Positions 18,546 through 28,076 of a DNA stretch of 38,067 bases are shown here, in pieces. The stretch spans positions 1 through 38,067 of the forward strand of contig JADYZQ010000191.1 of the NCBI GenBank assembly GCA_020853015.1, written 5' to 3'. Position numbers and translations under genes: made by a program. Positions within the stretch are counted from its first letter, which is position 1. The number at the start of each line of letters is the position of its first letter. The DNA is from Deltaproteobacteria bacterium. GTDB lineage: Bacteria; UBA10199; DSSB01. The notes under the pieces are model-generated. The model saw nothing but the letters and a program-made list of their open reading frames with translations, was not told where the DNA came from and ran no database searches.

Positions 18546-18847
18546 GATCCCTGCTGGTCAGCGTCGCCAAGGTGCTGTCGATCCTCCTGACGATCTACCA
18601 ATACATCGTCCTGGGCGCGGTCATCGTCAGCTGGGTCAACGCCGATCCCCACAATCCCATCGTGCGGTTCCTCCGCCAATCCACCGAGCCGATCTTCCGT
18701 CCGATCCGCAACCTGATGCCGCGGGCGATGTTCCGCACCGGCATCGACTTCACGCCCCTCATCGTGTTCCTGCTGATCGTCCTGATGCAGAATTTCGTCA
18801 TCTCCCTGATGATCTATTACGGACAAAAGCTCATGGTGGCGGGGTGA
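18533..18847 (+). CDS. yggT: YggT family membrane protein
   Basis: YIVLGAVIVSWVNADPHNPIVRFLRQSTEPIFRPIRNLMP. Confidence 0.9.
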   Translation: MYPLGSLLVSVAKVLSILLTIYQYIVLGAVIVSWVNADPHNPIVRFLRQSTEPIFRPIRNLMPRAMFRTGIDFTPLIVFLLIVLMQNFVISLMIYYGQKLMVAG

Positions 18848-19155
18848 GCCCCCTCCCGCCCTGGCTGCGGGCGGTGCCCGGCGGCTGCCGTCTGGCGCTA
18901 CGCGTTCAACCCAAATCCTCGCAAAACAAGATCGTCGGACCCGAGGGCGATGCCCTCAAGGTCAAGCTGCACGCCGCCCCCGAAGACGGCAAGGCCAACG
19001 AGGCCCTCGTCGACCTGCTGCGCGCGCTGTTCCGCCTCCCACGCCAAAATATAAAGATCTTGCGCGGGGAGAAAAGTCGTAGCAAATGGGTGGAGATTCA
19101 AGGCCTCAAACCGGAGGAGGCGGCGGCTGCGGTCTTGAGTCTCCACGAATCCTAA
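18844..19155 (+). CDS. DUF167 (YggU) family protein, GTG start
   Basis: LRVQPKSSQNKIVGPEGDALKVKLHAAPEDGKANEALVDLL; GTG overlaps the yggT stop. Confidence 0.88.
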   Translation: MSPLPPWLRAVPGGCRLALRVQPKSSQNKIVGPEGDALKVKLHAAPEDGKANEALVDLLRALFRLPRQNIKILRGEKSRSKWVEIQGLKPEEAAAAVLSLHES

Positions 19156-19219
19156 ACCCAAGAATTTAGTTGCTTTTTTGCCAATGGCCTCCATAGAATT
19201 TAAAAAGGTGCAATCAGGC

Positions 19220-19247
19220 GTCTCTCAAAAATGGATGTTTGAGGGAC
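19220..19247 (+). other. 10-bp stem-loop in the 5' region of the fmdB-like gene
   Basis: GTCTCTCAAA / AATGGATG / TTTGAGGGAC with one G-U pair; no downstream T tract. Confidence 0.4.
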
Positions 19248-19263
19248 GAAGGTAACGGGACTT

Positions 19264-19533
19264 ATGCCGGTCTATGAGTATGCCTGCACGCAGTGCGGCA
19301 AACACTTCGAAGAGCTCCAAAAGGTCAGCGATAAGCCCTTGAAAAAATGCAAGAATTGCGGGGGCAAGCTGGAAAGGCTGATCTCCCAAACCTCCTTCGC
19401 CCTCAAGGGCGGAGGCTGGTACAAGGACGGCTATTCCAGCTCCAAACCCGCGGAATCGGGCAAGGGAAAGGCGAAGGGGTCGACCCCCGCCGAAAAGCCG
19501 GCGGCCAAAGTCGGCGGCTCCGGCGGCACCTAA
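19264..19533 (+). CDS. FmdB-type zinc ribbon protein
   Basis: MPVYEYACTQCGKHFEELQKVSDKPLKKCKNCGGKLERLISQTSFALKGGGWYKDGY. Confidence 0.93.
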   Translation: MPVYEYACTQCGKHFEELQKVSDKPLKKCKNCGGKLERLISQTSFALKGGGWYKDGYSSSKPAESGKGKAKGSTPAEKPAAKVGGSGGT

Positions 19534-19577
19534 ACGTCCGCCCCGCTGGCCCAACCTCGGTTCGGAAGGATCTTCCC

Positions 19578-20162
19578 GTGGTGGATCGAATCGAAAAATC
19601 GCGCCCGGTGGATCCCTGGATGATCGGCGCCACGAAAGAGACCAAGGAGGACAAAAAGCGCGACGAAGGCGGCGCCCAGGGCCAAGAGAACAAGGACAGC
19701 TTCGGGGAGAGTTCCGACTTCGTCCAACTGCTCTCCAAAGACCCGCGCAAATTCGTCAGCGAAAAGATCGCCTCGAACCAGATCAGCGCCTTCACCTATC
19801 GCGGCGTCAGCACCCACCGCGACAGCGCGCTGCTGGAGGTCGACATCACCCTCGCGAACGGCACCTTGATCAAGGGGGCGCAGGTCGCGCTCAGCCGGCA
19901 AGAGGGCATGCGCTACATCAGCCGGCGGCCCGGCGAGGACATCGTCGTCGACCAATTGGTCAAGGGAACCTTCTTGACGGTCGCTCGTCCCCAGCAACAC
20001 GAGGCCGCCCCTCCCGCGCCGGCAGCGACCGGGGGTTCCCCGGCGGAGGCCGGGGTCGAGTCCCTGAAGGTCGTCCGGGCCGGCTTGGCTTGGTCCTACT
20101 ATCTGGGCTTCGGGGCGATGGCGATCGCGGTGCTGTTGTTGATTTACTTTTTTACCTTGTAG
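19578..20162 (+). CDS. Putative tail-anchored hypothetical protein, GTG start
   Basis: In frame with ORF 19347..20162; AGGA upstream of GTG at 19578; C-terminal TM SYYLGFGAMAIAVLLLIYFFTL; ends 6 bp before the kinase gene. Confidence 0.6.
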   Translation: MVDRIEKSRPVDPWMIGATKETKEDKKRDEGGAQGQENKDSFGESSDFVQLLSKDPRKFVSEKIASNQISAFTYRGVSTHRDSALLEVDITLANGTLIKGAQVALSRQEGMRYISRRPGEDIVVDQLVKGTFLTVARPQQHEAAPPAPAATGGSPAEAGVESLKVVRAGLAWSYYLGFGAMAIAVLLLIYFFTL

Positions 20163-20168
20163 GCAGGC

Positions 20169-22928
20169 ATGGCTGAATTTCATCCAAAACCCTTCGGGAA
20201 GTACTTCTTGATCGAAAAGCTCGCCACCGGCGGGATGGCCGAGATCTACAAGGCCAAGACCTTCGGCGTGGACGGCTTCGAGAAGATCCTCGCCATCAAA
20301 CGCATCCTCCCCCACTGCGCGGTCGACAAAGAGTTCATCAACATGCTGGTCGACGAGGCCAAGCTGTCGGTGCTGCTGTCGCACACCAACATCGTGCAGG
20401 TCTACGACCTGGGCAAGGTCGGCGAGGACTACTTCATCTCGATGGAGTTCATCAACGGCATCAACCTCCGCGAAGTGATGAACCGGGCCAAGGAAGTCGG
20501 CGAAAAATTCACCGAGGACATCGTCGTCTACATTTTGAGCGAGACCTGCAAGGGCCTCGACTACGCGCATTCCAAGAAGGACAACGAGGGCAAGCCGCTC
20601 AATATCGTCCACCGCGACATCAGCCCGCAGAACATCCTGCTCAGCTTCGAGGGCGAGGTGAAGATCGTCGACTTCGGCATCGCCAAGGCCGCGATGAACA
20701 TCAGCCACACAATGGCGGGCATCCTCAAGGGCAAGATCAGCTACATGTCGCCCGAACAGGCCCTGGGCAAACCCATCGACCGCAAGACCGATATCTTCTC
20801 CACCGGCCTGATCCTCTACGAGATGCTCACCGGCGAGAAGCTCTTCACGGGCGAGACCCAGTTCGAGGTGCTCAAGAAAATCCGAACCACGCGGCTCACC
20901 GAAAACTCTTTCCCCGACTCGATCCCCATGCCGCTGCGCAAGATCCTGGCCAAGGCCCTCGCCTATTCGGTGAAGGACCGCTACGACAACGCGGGCGACA
21001 TGCAGATCGACCTGACGCGCTATTTGTACTCGACCTACATCGATTTCACCCCGCGCAAGCTCTCCGGCTTGATGCGCAAGGTCTTCGCCCAGGAGATCGA
21101 GACCAAGACCACCCCCAAGAAAGAAGAGATATCGATCGACTCCAAGACCCGCTCCATCATGATAGACGCGGTGGCGCAGGAGAACCTCGTCCATCGCGAC
21201 AACGACGAGGTGACGGGCGGCATCGTCGACAAGCAGCCGACCCAGACTTTCATCGAGTCCTTCATCTCGGGTCAGGACGAGGAGCTCCCCGAGATCACCC
21301 GGACCGGCCAAACCCTCGAGCCGACGCCGACTCCCAAGCCGGCGGCCAAGGTCCCGGCGGCCGCTCCTAAACCGGCCACCACCGAGGCCAAGCCCAAGGC
21401 CGCGAAGCCCACCAAAGAACCCAAGCCCGCCAAGTCGAAAAAATGGCTGGCCTACCCCATCGCCGCCATGCTTTTGATCGGCACCGCGGCGGGCCTCTAT
21501 TTCAAGACCGATTGGTTCAAGCCGCCGCCCCCGCCGCCTCCCGAGGTCTTCGGGGTCCTACAGATCAACTCGACTCCGGAGGGCGCCCAGGTCTTCCTCA
21601 ACGACAGCGAGACCAAACTGGCGACTCCGGCCACCCTAAAGGACGTCAAGGTCGGCGAGCCGCAGAAGGTCACCCTCAAAAAGCCCAAATTCAAGGACTG
21701 GACCAAGACCGTCACGCTGATCGACCCCAATCCCGTCTCCCTGACCCCGACCCTCGAGGTCATTCCGGTCGGCACCATCAAGGTCGTCACCACGCCGCCC
21801 GGAGCCAAGATCCTCGTCGACGGCAAGGACACGGGCAAGGTCAGCCCGGCGACCCTCGAGGACCTCCCGCTCTCCCAGACCTATTCGGTCAAGCTCGAGC
21901 TGGACAAGCACCGCCCCATCGAAGAGCGTGTCACGGTCTATTCCATCGAACCGATGGATTTTAACAAAAAGCTCGAGGAGATCTTCTTCGCACCGATCCG
22001 CGTCGGCAGCAACCCCGCGGGGGCCCGGATCTACCTCAACAGCAACGATACGGGGCTCAGCACCCCGGCCACCCTTCCCGACCAGGAAGTCGGCAAGCGT
22101 TACACCATCCGGCTGGCCCGGCAGGGCTATCAAGACATCGTCCGCTCCATCGACTTAAGCGACAAGGCCGGCGCCTCCCTGCAGGAGCGGCTGGTCAAGG
22201 TGGAGGAAAAAACCCCCGACCAGATCGCCCAAGAAAAGCTCAAGCAGGAACAGGAGCGGCAAAGACAACTGGAGTTGGAGCGGCAAAAGCAGGCCCAACA
22301 GCAACAACAGGGCAAAGAGACCGATACGCAGAAGCAGCAGGCCGACAAATTGAAGGCCCAGCAGGAGGCCGACAAGCAAAAGCAGGCCCAAAGAGAGAAG
22401 GAAGCCCAGGCGCAGCGCGAGAAAGAGGCCCAGGCCCAAAGGGAAAAGGAAAAACAGGCCGGCAAAGAGACCGAAACCGGCGGCGAAACCTTCGTCGCCT
22501 TGAGCAGCAATCCCAAGGGCGCCGACGTCTTCATCAACGGCGTGCGCAAGGGCAGCGCGCCGGGCAAATGGAAGGTGGCGGCCGGTTCGCCGCTGGAGAT
22601 CACGGTCAGCAAGAGCGGCCTGTCCACCGTCACCAAGGTCGTGACGCTGCGTCCCGGCGAGACCAGGAATTTGGGCACGATCAACCTCGGCGGCACCAGC
22701 GCCGATTCCGGGGCGGCCGGCATCGTCGTGGTCGACTCCAACCCGCCCGGCGCGATGGTCCTGCTCAACGGACAGCCGCAGAAGACAACCCCCTTGCGCA
22801 TCAAGGGCCTGCGGCCGGCCACCACGCACACGATCACCGTCAAAAAAGACGGCTATGAGACCTGGTCGACCAGCTTCACCGTCGGCGAGGGAACGAAATC
22901 CTTCATGGCCAACCTGAAAAAACTGTAA
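20169..22928 (+). CDS. Hanks-type Ser/Thr protein kinase with TM segment and five PEGA-like domains
   Basis: HRDISPQNILLSFEGEVKIVDFGIAKA kinase core; TM KKWLAYPIAAMLLIGTAAGLYF; repeated STPEGAQVFLN / TTPPGAKILVDG / SNPAGARIYLN / SNPKGADVFING / SNPPGAMVLLNG. Confidence 0.93.
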   Translation: MAEFHPKPFGKYFLIEKLATGGMAEIYKAKTFGVDGFEKILAIKRILPHCAVDKEFINMLVDEAKLSVLLSHTNIVQVYDLGKVGEDYFISMEFINGINLREVMNRAKEVGEKFTEDIVVYILSETCKGLDYAHSKKDNEGKPLNIVHRDISPQNILLSFEGEVKIVDFGIAKAAMNISHTMAGILKGKISYMSPEQALGKPIDRKTDIFSTGLILYEMLTGEKLFTGETQFEVLKKIRTTRLTENSFPDSIPMPLRKILAKALAYSVKDRYDNAGDMQIDLTRYLYSTYIDFTPRKLSGLMRKVFAQEIETKTTPKKEEISIDSKTRSIMIDAVAQENLVHRDNDEVTGGIVDKQPTQTFIESFISGQDEELPEITRTGQTLEPTPTPKPAAKVPAAAPKPATTEAKPKAAKPTKEPKPAKSKKWLAYPIAAMLLIGTAAGLYFKTDWFKPPPPPPPEVFGVLQINSTPEGAQVFLNDSETKLATPATLKDVKVGEPQKVTLKKPKFKDWTKTVTLIDPNPVSLTPTLEVIPVGTIKVVTTPPGAKILVDGKDTGKVSPATLEDLPLSQTYSVKLELDKHRPIEERVTVYSIEPMDFNKKLEEIFFAPIRVGSNPAGARIYLNSNDTGLSTPATLPDQEVGKRYTIRLARQGYQDIVRSIDLSDKAGASLQERLVKVEEKTPDQIAQEKLKQEQERQRQLELERQKQAQQQQQGKETDTQKQQADKLKAQQEADKQKQAQREKEAQAQREKEAQAQREKEKQAGKETETGGETFVALSSNPKGADVFINGVRKGSAPGKWKVAAGSPLEITVSKSGLSTVTKVVTLRPGETRNLGTINLGGTSADSGAAGIVVVDSNPPGAMVLLNGQPQKTTPLRIKGLRPATTHTITVKKDGYETWSTSFTVGEGTKSFMANLKKL

Positions 22929-22937
22929 GGTCCCGAC

Positions 22938-24338
22938 ATGTCCAACAGCGAATTCGAACCGCAAACCCAATTGCTAGAAATGGAAGAGACCCGCGACGTG
23001 GTCTCGCTGCGCAAGTGCCAGCTGCGCGTCATCACCGGCCCGGACGAAAAGAAAAAGTTCGACCTCAACCGCAAGATCACCCGCATCGGCAAAAAAGAGG
23101 ACAACGAGGTCGCCCTGCTCGACAACACCGTCAGCCGCCACCACGTCGAGATCGAAATGACGGCGGACTCCTACCTGTTGAAGGATCTGAACAGCACCAA
23201 CGGCACCTTCATCAACGGCCTGCGCGTCAAGGAGGCCTACCTAAGCCCCGGCGACGTGATCAAGATCGGCAATACCGAGATCGAATTCGTCGCCTTCGAC
23301 GAGAAGGTCCGCATCGAACCCTCGCCCAACCAGCAATTCGGCGAGCTGGTCGGCAAAAGCCGGAAGATGCGGCAGATCTTCTCGCTGCTCGAAAAGGTCT
23401 CTCCCAGTCTGGCGACCGTCATCATCGAGGGCGAGACCGGCACCGGAAAAGAGCTGGTCGCCCGCGCCATCCACGGCGCCAGCCTGCGCAAGGACAAGCC
23501 CTTCATCGTCTTCGACTGCTCCGCGGTGGCCCCCACCCTCATCGAGTCCGAGCTCTTCGGCCACGAAAAAGGCGCCTTCACCGGGGCGATCAAACAGCGC
23601 AAGGGCGCCTTCGAAGCGGCCTATGGCGGCACGGTCTTTTTGGACGAAATCGGCGAGCTCACGCTCGACCTACAGCCCAAGCTCCTGCGCGCCCTCGAGC
23701 AGCGCGAGATCAAGCGGGTCGGCAGCAACGAGAAGATCGACCTCGACGTTCGCGTGGTTTGCGCGACCAACCGCGACCTGCGCAAGGAGGTCGACGAGGG
23801 CCGCTTCCGCGAGGACCTCTACTACCGCCTCTCGGTCGTCAAGGTGCACATCCCGGCCCTGCGCGAGCGCTCCGAGGACATCCCGCTGATCATCAAGAAA
23901 TTCCTCGAGCACGGCCGCTTCAACCGCCTGCCCGACGGCAGCCTCAAGGTGGTGCGCGTCGAGGACGACGCCCTCAAGCTTTTGCAGCGCTACCAATGGC
24001 CCGGCAACGTCCGCGAGCTGGCCAACGTCATCGAGCGCGTTGTATCGATGGCCGACAGCGACACGATCAGCGCCTCCAACCTGAGCTACGTCTTCCAAGA
24101 GATGGAGCAAATGGTCGAGCCCACCGAGAAGATGAGCGTCGACACCTCCCTGCCTTTCAAAGAAGCCAAGCAAAAGGTCGTCGAGATCTTCGAGAAGGAT
24201 TACCTGGAAGAACTCCTCAAGCGGAACAACTACAACGTCAGCCGCGCCAGCCGCGAGGCCCAGATCGACCGAAAACACCTCCGAAATCTACTGAAGAAGT
24301 ACGAAATCAACGCGCCGGACGACGACGAAGAGGATTAG
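22938..24338 (+). CDS. FHA-domain sigma-54-dependent transcriptional activator
   Basis: FHA signature ([12 protein letters not shown]...[14 protein letters not shown]), [15 protein letters not shown] Walker A, GAFTGA loop, FIS-like C-terminus ([30 protein letters not shown]). Confidence 0.95.
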   Translation: MSNSEFEPQTQLLEMEETRDVVSLRKCQLRVITGPDEKKKFDLNRKITRIGKKEDNEVALLDNTVSRHHVEIEMTADSYLLKDLNSTNGTFINGLRVKEAYLSPGDVIKIGNTEIEFVAFDEKVRIEPSPNQQFGELVGKSRKMRQIFSLLEKVSPSLATVIIEGETGTGKELVARAIHGASLRKDKPFIVFDCSAVAPTLIESELFGHEKGAFTGAIKQRKGAFEAAYGGTVFLDEIGELTLDLQPKLLRALEQREIKRVGSNEKIDLDVRVVCATNRDLRKEVDEGRFREDLYYRLSVVKVHIPALRERSEDIPLIIKKFLEHGRFNRLPDGSLKVVRVEDDALKLLQRYQWPGNVRELANVIERVVSMADSDTISASNLSYVFQEMEQMVEPTEKMSVDTSLPFKEAKQKVVEIFEKDYLEELLKRNNYNVSRASREAQIDRKHLRNLLKKYEINAPDDDEED

Positions 24339-24368
24339 GCGGTAAATTTCGAAGAAACGGCGGAAGGA

Positions 24369-25031
24369 TCAGCGCCCCTTGGGCATCGGCTTGCCGCGCG
24401 CCGGCAGTGCGGGCCGTCCGCCCGGAGCCGGTACGGCACCCGGAAGCCCCGGCACGGCCGCCGCGGGCGAGGCCTTGCCCGCCACGGCCTTCTGCGCCTG
24501 TAAATTCCGCTTGATGGCGATGACCAGCGAGCGGGCGCGGTTGGCGAAGGTATTCTTGCCGAGCGGATCCAACAAAATAGCGGCGCGAAAATCCTCGGCC
24601 GCCTTCTTGAAATTCTTGTGAATCAGGTAGATCTCGCCGCGGTTGACCAGGGCGGAAACGTCGTCCTTCTTGTACTTGAGCGCCTCGGAGAACTCGTAGA
24701 CCGCGTCCACGAACTTGTTCATCTTCTGGTAAATCGAGCCGAGACAGGCGTGATAGAAGGGGTTTTTGTGGTCGATCTGGACCAAGCAGTCGAAGATGCG
24801 CTTCGCCTCGTCGACTCGGCCGTGCTTCAGCTTGACGTGACCCACCTCGGAGAGCAGGTAGAGGTCCTTTTGATTGATCCCCGTCATCTGGGCGAAGGAG
24901 ATCTGGTTGGTCATGAACTTGTAGAGCAGCTCGATGACGTACTTCCGCCTTTGGGGCGTGGGATCGTGCAATTTGCTCGCTCCCCGCTCTTCGGCGGTCA
25001 TCGGCACAGGTAGGTTCTCGTTGTCTGCCAC
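24369..25031 (-). CDS. SycD/LcrH-like TPR (class II) T3SS chaperone
   Basis: FAQMTGINQKDLYLLSEVGHVKLKHGRVDEAKRIFDCLVQIDHKNPFYHACLGSIYQKMNKFVDAVYEFSEAL; position next to a T3SS coiled-coil gene. Confidence 0.75.
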   Translation of the reverse strand: MADNENLPVPMTAEERGASKLHDPTPQRRKYVIELLYKFMTNQISFAQMTGINQKDLYLLSEVGHVKLKHGRVDEAKRIFDCLVQIDHKNPFYHACLGSIYQKMNKFVDAVYEFSEALKYKKDDVSALVNRGEIYLIHKNFKKAAEDFRAAILLDPLGKNTFANRARSLVIAIKRNLQAQKAVAGKASPAAAVPGLPGAVPAPGGRPALPARGKPMPKGR

Positions 25032-25065
25032 AATTTTTTCGAAAAACGTCCGCTAAGAAAATTCG

Positions 25066-26139
25066 CTACTGCCGCATGTTCTTGCTGATGGTATCCAGGC
25101 TGCGGTTCTTAATGTCCATCAGATCCTTGAATACGCTGACAAACTCGTTGAAGTACCGCTTGACGGTCATCATCTTGTCCATGCGCATGCTGCGGCTCTG
25201 GTTGATCTCTTGCATTTCGTAATTGAGCATGGTGATGCGGCGCGCCCCCTCGGGGGTGCGCGGGTCCAGGGTCTGCAGCTCGGTCAAGATTTTCTGCTTG
25301 ATCTGATCTTCGCGCGCCTGCTCCTCCATCAAGCCGGCGATCATGTTGTTGGTCATGTCGCTGCGGCCGAACAGGGCCTGGAAGCCATGGTAGTTGGGGT
25401 CGTTGGCAAGATAGGTGTCGACGTAATCGCGCGCCCACTGGGTCCCCGCGCTGGGATCCCAACCCGGAGGCATGCCGCCGCCGGCGCCCATGGCGCCGGG
25501 TCCAGGAGGAGGCGGGGGAAAACCGCCCGGCGCCCCGCCCATCCCGGGAGGCGGAGGGGGCGGCGCCAAACTCTTGCTCTGCGGAGCGCCACCGGTGCCC
25601 ATCGCCTTGCCCGTACCGCCGCCGTAATAGGGGGTGCCGGTGCTCATGGCCTTGCCGGCACCGCCGGCCGGGCCACCGCCGTAATTTCCCTCGCCCTGCC
25701 CTTCCACGTCCTGCCAGGAGGCCGCGGAACCGCCGCCGGCGGGCTCTTGCTGGAGCATCGTCAGGGCCGCGGTCTGTTCTGGCTTGAAGCCGGCCTTCTG
25801 CCCCAAGGCCTGCGGGTCGAAGAAGTCTTGATATGGGATGAAATTGAAATAAGGCGTCGGCTGCGGCGTTTGGTTGTCGAAGTAAGGACGGTATTCCTCG
25901 GGCGTCGGCATGGCGCCGCGAACCTCGCGAAGGTCTTTGGGCTCGATCATCGCCCAAAGGCCGATGTTGGCCAGCTTGAAGTAATTGTAGACGGCGGGGG
26001 CGTCGGAGAGGATCTTCTCGATCGTCGTCGACGACATCAGTTTATCGAGGGCGGCGCGATTTTCGATGCCGGCTTCCTTGAGAGAGGCCTGCATCTGCGC
26101 CTGAATATTGAACGAATCTCGTATCGTCGTCTTGGCCAT
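25066..26139 (-). CDS. Coiled-coil protein with Gly/Pro-rich linker, candidate T3SS substrate
   Basis: Flanked by two LcrH-like chaperone genes; Gly/Pro-rich centre (APPPPPPGMGGAPGGFPPPPPGPGAMG) and helical C-terminus shared with ORF 6246..7076. Confidence 0.6.
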   Translation of the reverse strand: MAKTTIRDSFNIQAQMQASLKEAGIENRAALDKLMSSTTIEKILSDAPAVYNYFKLANIGLWAMIEPKDLREVRGAMPTPEEYRPYFDNQTPQPTPYFNFIPYQDFFDPQALGQKAGFKPEQTAALTMLQQEPAGGGSAASWQDVEGQGEGNYGGGPAGGAGKAMSTGTPYYGGGTGKAMGTGGAPQSKSLAPPPPPPGMGGAPGGFPPPPPGPGAMGAGGGMPPGWDPSAGTQWARDYVDTYLANDPNYHGFQALFGRSDMTNNMIAGLMEEQAREDQIKQKILTELQTLDPRTPEGARRITMLNYEMQEINQSRSMRMDKMMTVKRYFNEFVSVFKDLMDIKNRSLDTISKNMRQ

Positions 26140-26183
26140 CGTTTACTCCTGTTGCCCGGCCGGCCTTGACCGGTCTTTCGGCC

Positions 26184-26798
26184 TTAAGGCTTCGGCGCCT
26201 CGGCGGCCTTGATCTCCGCCAATTCTTCGAGCACCTGCTTTTTCAAAAAGCGCGCCCGGTTTGCCCAAGGATCTTTGCCCTCGGGGTCGAGCTTGATCGC
26301 GCTGTCAAAGTCCTGAAGGGGTTCGTCCTCGAGCCCCAGCAGGTAATAAATTTCGCCGCGGTTGACGTAGGCGGTGGTGTCTTCGGGATCAAGCTCCACC
26401 GCCACCGTGTATTCGGCTAGGGCGTCCAGGTAATTCTCTTGCTTCTGGTAAATCGCCCCCAAGGCCGTATGGTAGTACGCGGTCTTGTGGTCCAGAATGG
26501 AGAGGCCCTTGAATATCACCTCCGCGTCCTTCAAGCGCCCGCCCTTGAACTTCAGGTACCCCCTCTCGGCGACATCCAGCAGCATTTGCTGGGGTATCCC
26601 TTGAACCTGCGCCCAAGTCGCGTCGCCGTTGATAAACTCTTCGAGGTCCTTGAGGGCTTTTTCGGAGTCCTTAGGATCGATCTTATCGAGCAGCTCGCCA
26701 AGCGCGTTCAGCCATGGAGGACTTGAGGAGCCGTCCGGAGTCTTTCCGGGGGAATCGGAAGCCGCACCCGGGCCGCTGGGGGTTTTGGGAATGACCAT
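26184..26798 (-). CDS. Second SycD/LcrH-like TPR chaperone, paralogue of 24369..25031
   Basis: TWAQVQGIPQQMLLDVAERGYLKFKGGRLKDAEVIFKGLSILDHKTAYYHTALGAIYQKQENYLDALAEYTVAVEL aligns ungapped with the other chaperone; both contain VNRGEIY and NRAR-L. Confidence 0.75.
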   Translation of the reverse strand: MVIPKTPSGPGAASDSPGKTPDGSSSPPWLNALGELLDKIDPKDSEKALKDLEEFINGDATWAQVQGIPQQMLLDVAERGYLKFKGGRLKDAEVIFKGLSILDHKTAYYHTALGAIYQKQENYLDALAEYTVAVELDPEDTTAYVNRGEIYYLLGLEDEPLQDFDSAIKLDPEGKDPWANRARFLKKQVLEELAEIKAAEAPKP

Positions 26799-26930
26799 AA
26801 CGACTTATGCTAGCGCTAAAGCCGACCGGGCTTCAACAAAAAACCCCAGTAAATCCTTAAGTCTTGCCTGATTGTCTCCCCGACGCCTTCGCCGCCTCCC
26901 CGAGGCTCCGCGAGAGCCTCTCATTAGGTC

Positions 26931-27917
26931 TTACCGCGAGGTCATGACGCGCTCGGCGACGCGCTTGTCGTCGTCGCGCATGCTCGCATAGCTCTGCAGG
27001 AAGTTGTCCAAATCCCGCTTTTGGGACTGCAGCGCGTCGACCAACTCGCGTTCGGTGTTTTGCAGTTCGTTCATGAGCTGGGTGCTCATCTGGACGAACT
27101 GGGTGTACTTCGAAGAGCGGTCCTGGGCCCGAGCGGCCGTCTGGGGGTTTTGGCCCGCGTAGGCGCGGGGCGGCGGTTTGCGGGCGAAATTTCGGATGAC
27201 CATCGAGCGGGCCTTGCGGACGCCGTCGAGCTTTTTGACGATCATGCGGCTGAAGGCGCGCAAGTCGCGTTCCATCAGAAGCGAATAGGAACGCAGGGCG
27301 CCGACGAGATCGCCCATCATGATCTGCAGCAAGATCATGTGGATTTTAACCTTGGCCTCCCCTTCCTTCTTTCTCATGTCGCGGGCCATGGACTTCGCGT
27401 CCTGGGCCTGCTGCTGCTGGTCCATCCACTGCTGGAAACCGGGGGTCCCGTAGGCCTTCGACAAGGCCTTTCCTTGGGGGGTATTCGAATATTGGTAGTA
27501 CTGCCCGGGCATGCCGTCGAAGCCGCCCATGCCCTCTTTGGCGTATTTGATGTCGGTGTCGCTGGGGGTATAGCCGTACATGGCCTGCATCTGCTGCTTG
27601 ATCTGGGTGTTGCTCAGGCCCTGTTTGATGAGGTCTTGCATGTAGGCCTGGGCCTGGCTACCCGAAGGGGATCCAAAGCCGCCGCCGCTCGCTAGATTTT
27701 TGCTTCCCGGCCCCGAGGCCCCGGGTCCGTAGGGATTGGGCGCTTGCCCCGAGGTGGGATAAGTGGGCCCGCTGGGATATTCCGGAAAGTCCCCCACATC
27801 CTCCGGCCCGTCAAAATTGTAATCCGCATAATCGACGTAATCCTGCTCGGCTTGCCACTCTTCTTCGTGTTCGCGCTGCCGGGTTTTTGTGTCGTTTTTG
27901 ATCGGGCCACTCATCAC
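26931..27917 (-). CDS. Coiled-coil/helical protein, candidate T3SS substrate
   Basis: Pro/Gly/Tyr-rich N-terminus, long helical C-terminus (LLQIMMGDLVGALRSYSLLMERDLRAFSRMIVKKL...LMNELQNTERELVDALQSQKRDLDNFLQSY); gene next to a chaperone in the T3SS locus. Confidence 0.6.
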   Translation of the reverse strand: MMSGPIKNDTKTRQREHEEEWQAEQDYVDYADYNFDGPEDVGDFPEYPSGPTYPTSGQAPNPYGPGASGPGSKNLASGGGFGSPSGSQAQAYMQDLIKQGLSNTQIKQQMQAMYGYTPSDTDIKYAKEGMGGFDGMPGQYYQYSNTPQGKALSKAYGTPGFQQWMDQQQQAQDAKSMARDMRKKEGEAKVKIHMILLQIMMGDLVGALRSYSLLMERDLRAFSRMIVKKLDGVRKARSMVIRNFARKPPPRAYAGQNPQTAARAQDRSSKYTQFVQMSTQLMNELQNTERELVDALQSQKRDLDNFLQSYASMRDDDKRVAERVMTSR

Positions 27918-27954
27918 GGCTCTCCTTAAAAAGATATACCTCGCCTCCCCCTTT

Positions 27955-27985
27955 TTATCGGGTCGCCCCGAAGAGGGAGTTGCTT
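27955..27985 (-). promoter_or_regulatory. Candidate FliA-family-like promoter upstream of 26931..27917
   Basis: Minus strand AAGCAACT-N15-CCCGATAA; -10 is 7/8 to the known GCCGATAA; the same layout occurs upstream of sctI. Confidence 0.4.
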
Positions 27986-28076
27986 CGCGAAATCTTAAAT
28001 TTACAGGGTCATTTTAACGAGTTTCCTTGGGGCCGGCTAGTCGCATCGGCGAGGATCCCACGATTAGCGCGCCGTG

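Noticed and set aside
19530-21311. 593-aa minus-strand ORF antisense to the Ser/Thr kinase
   Set aside because: GC-rich shadow ORF: low-complexity L/D/V/G/R-rich product, no family motifs, and the opposite strand encodes a clear kinase.
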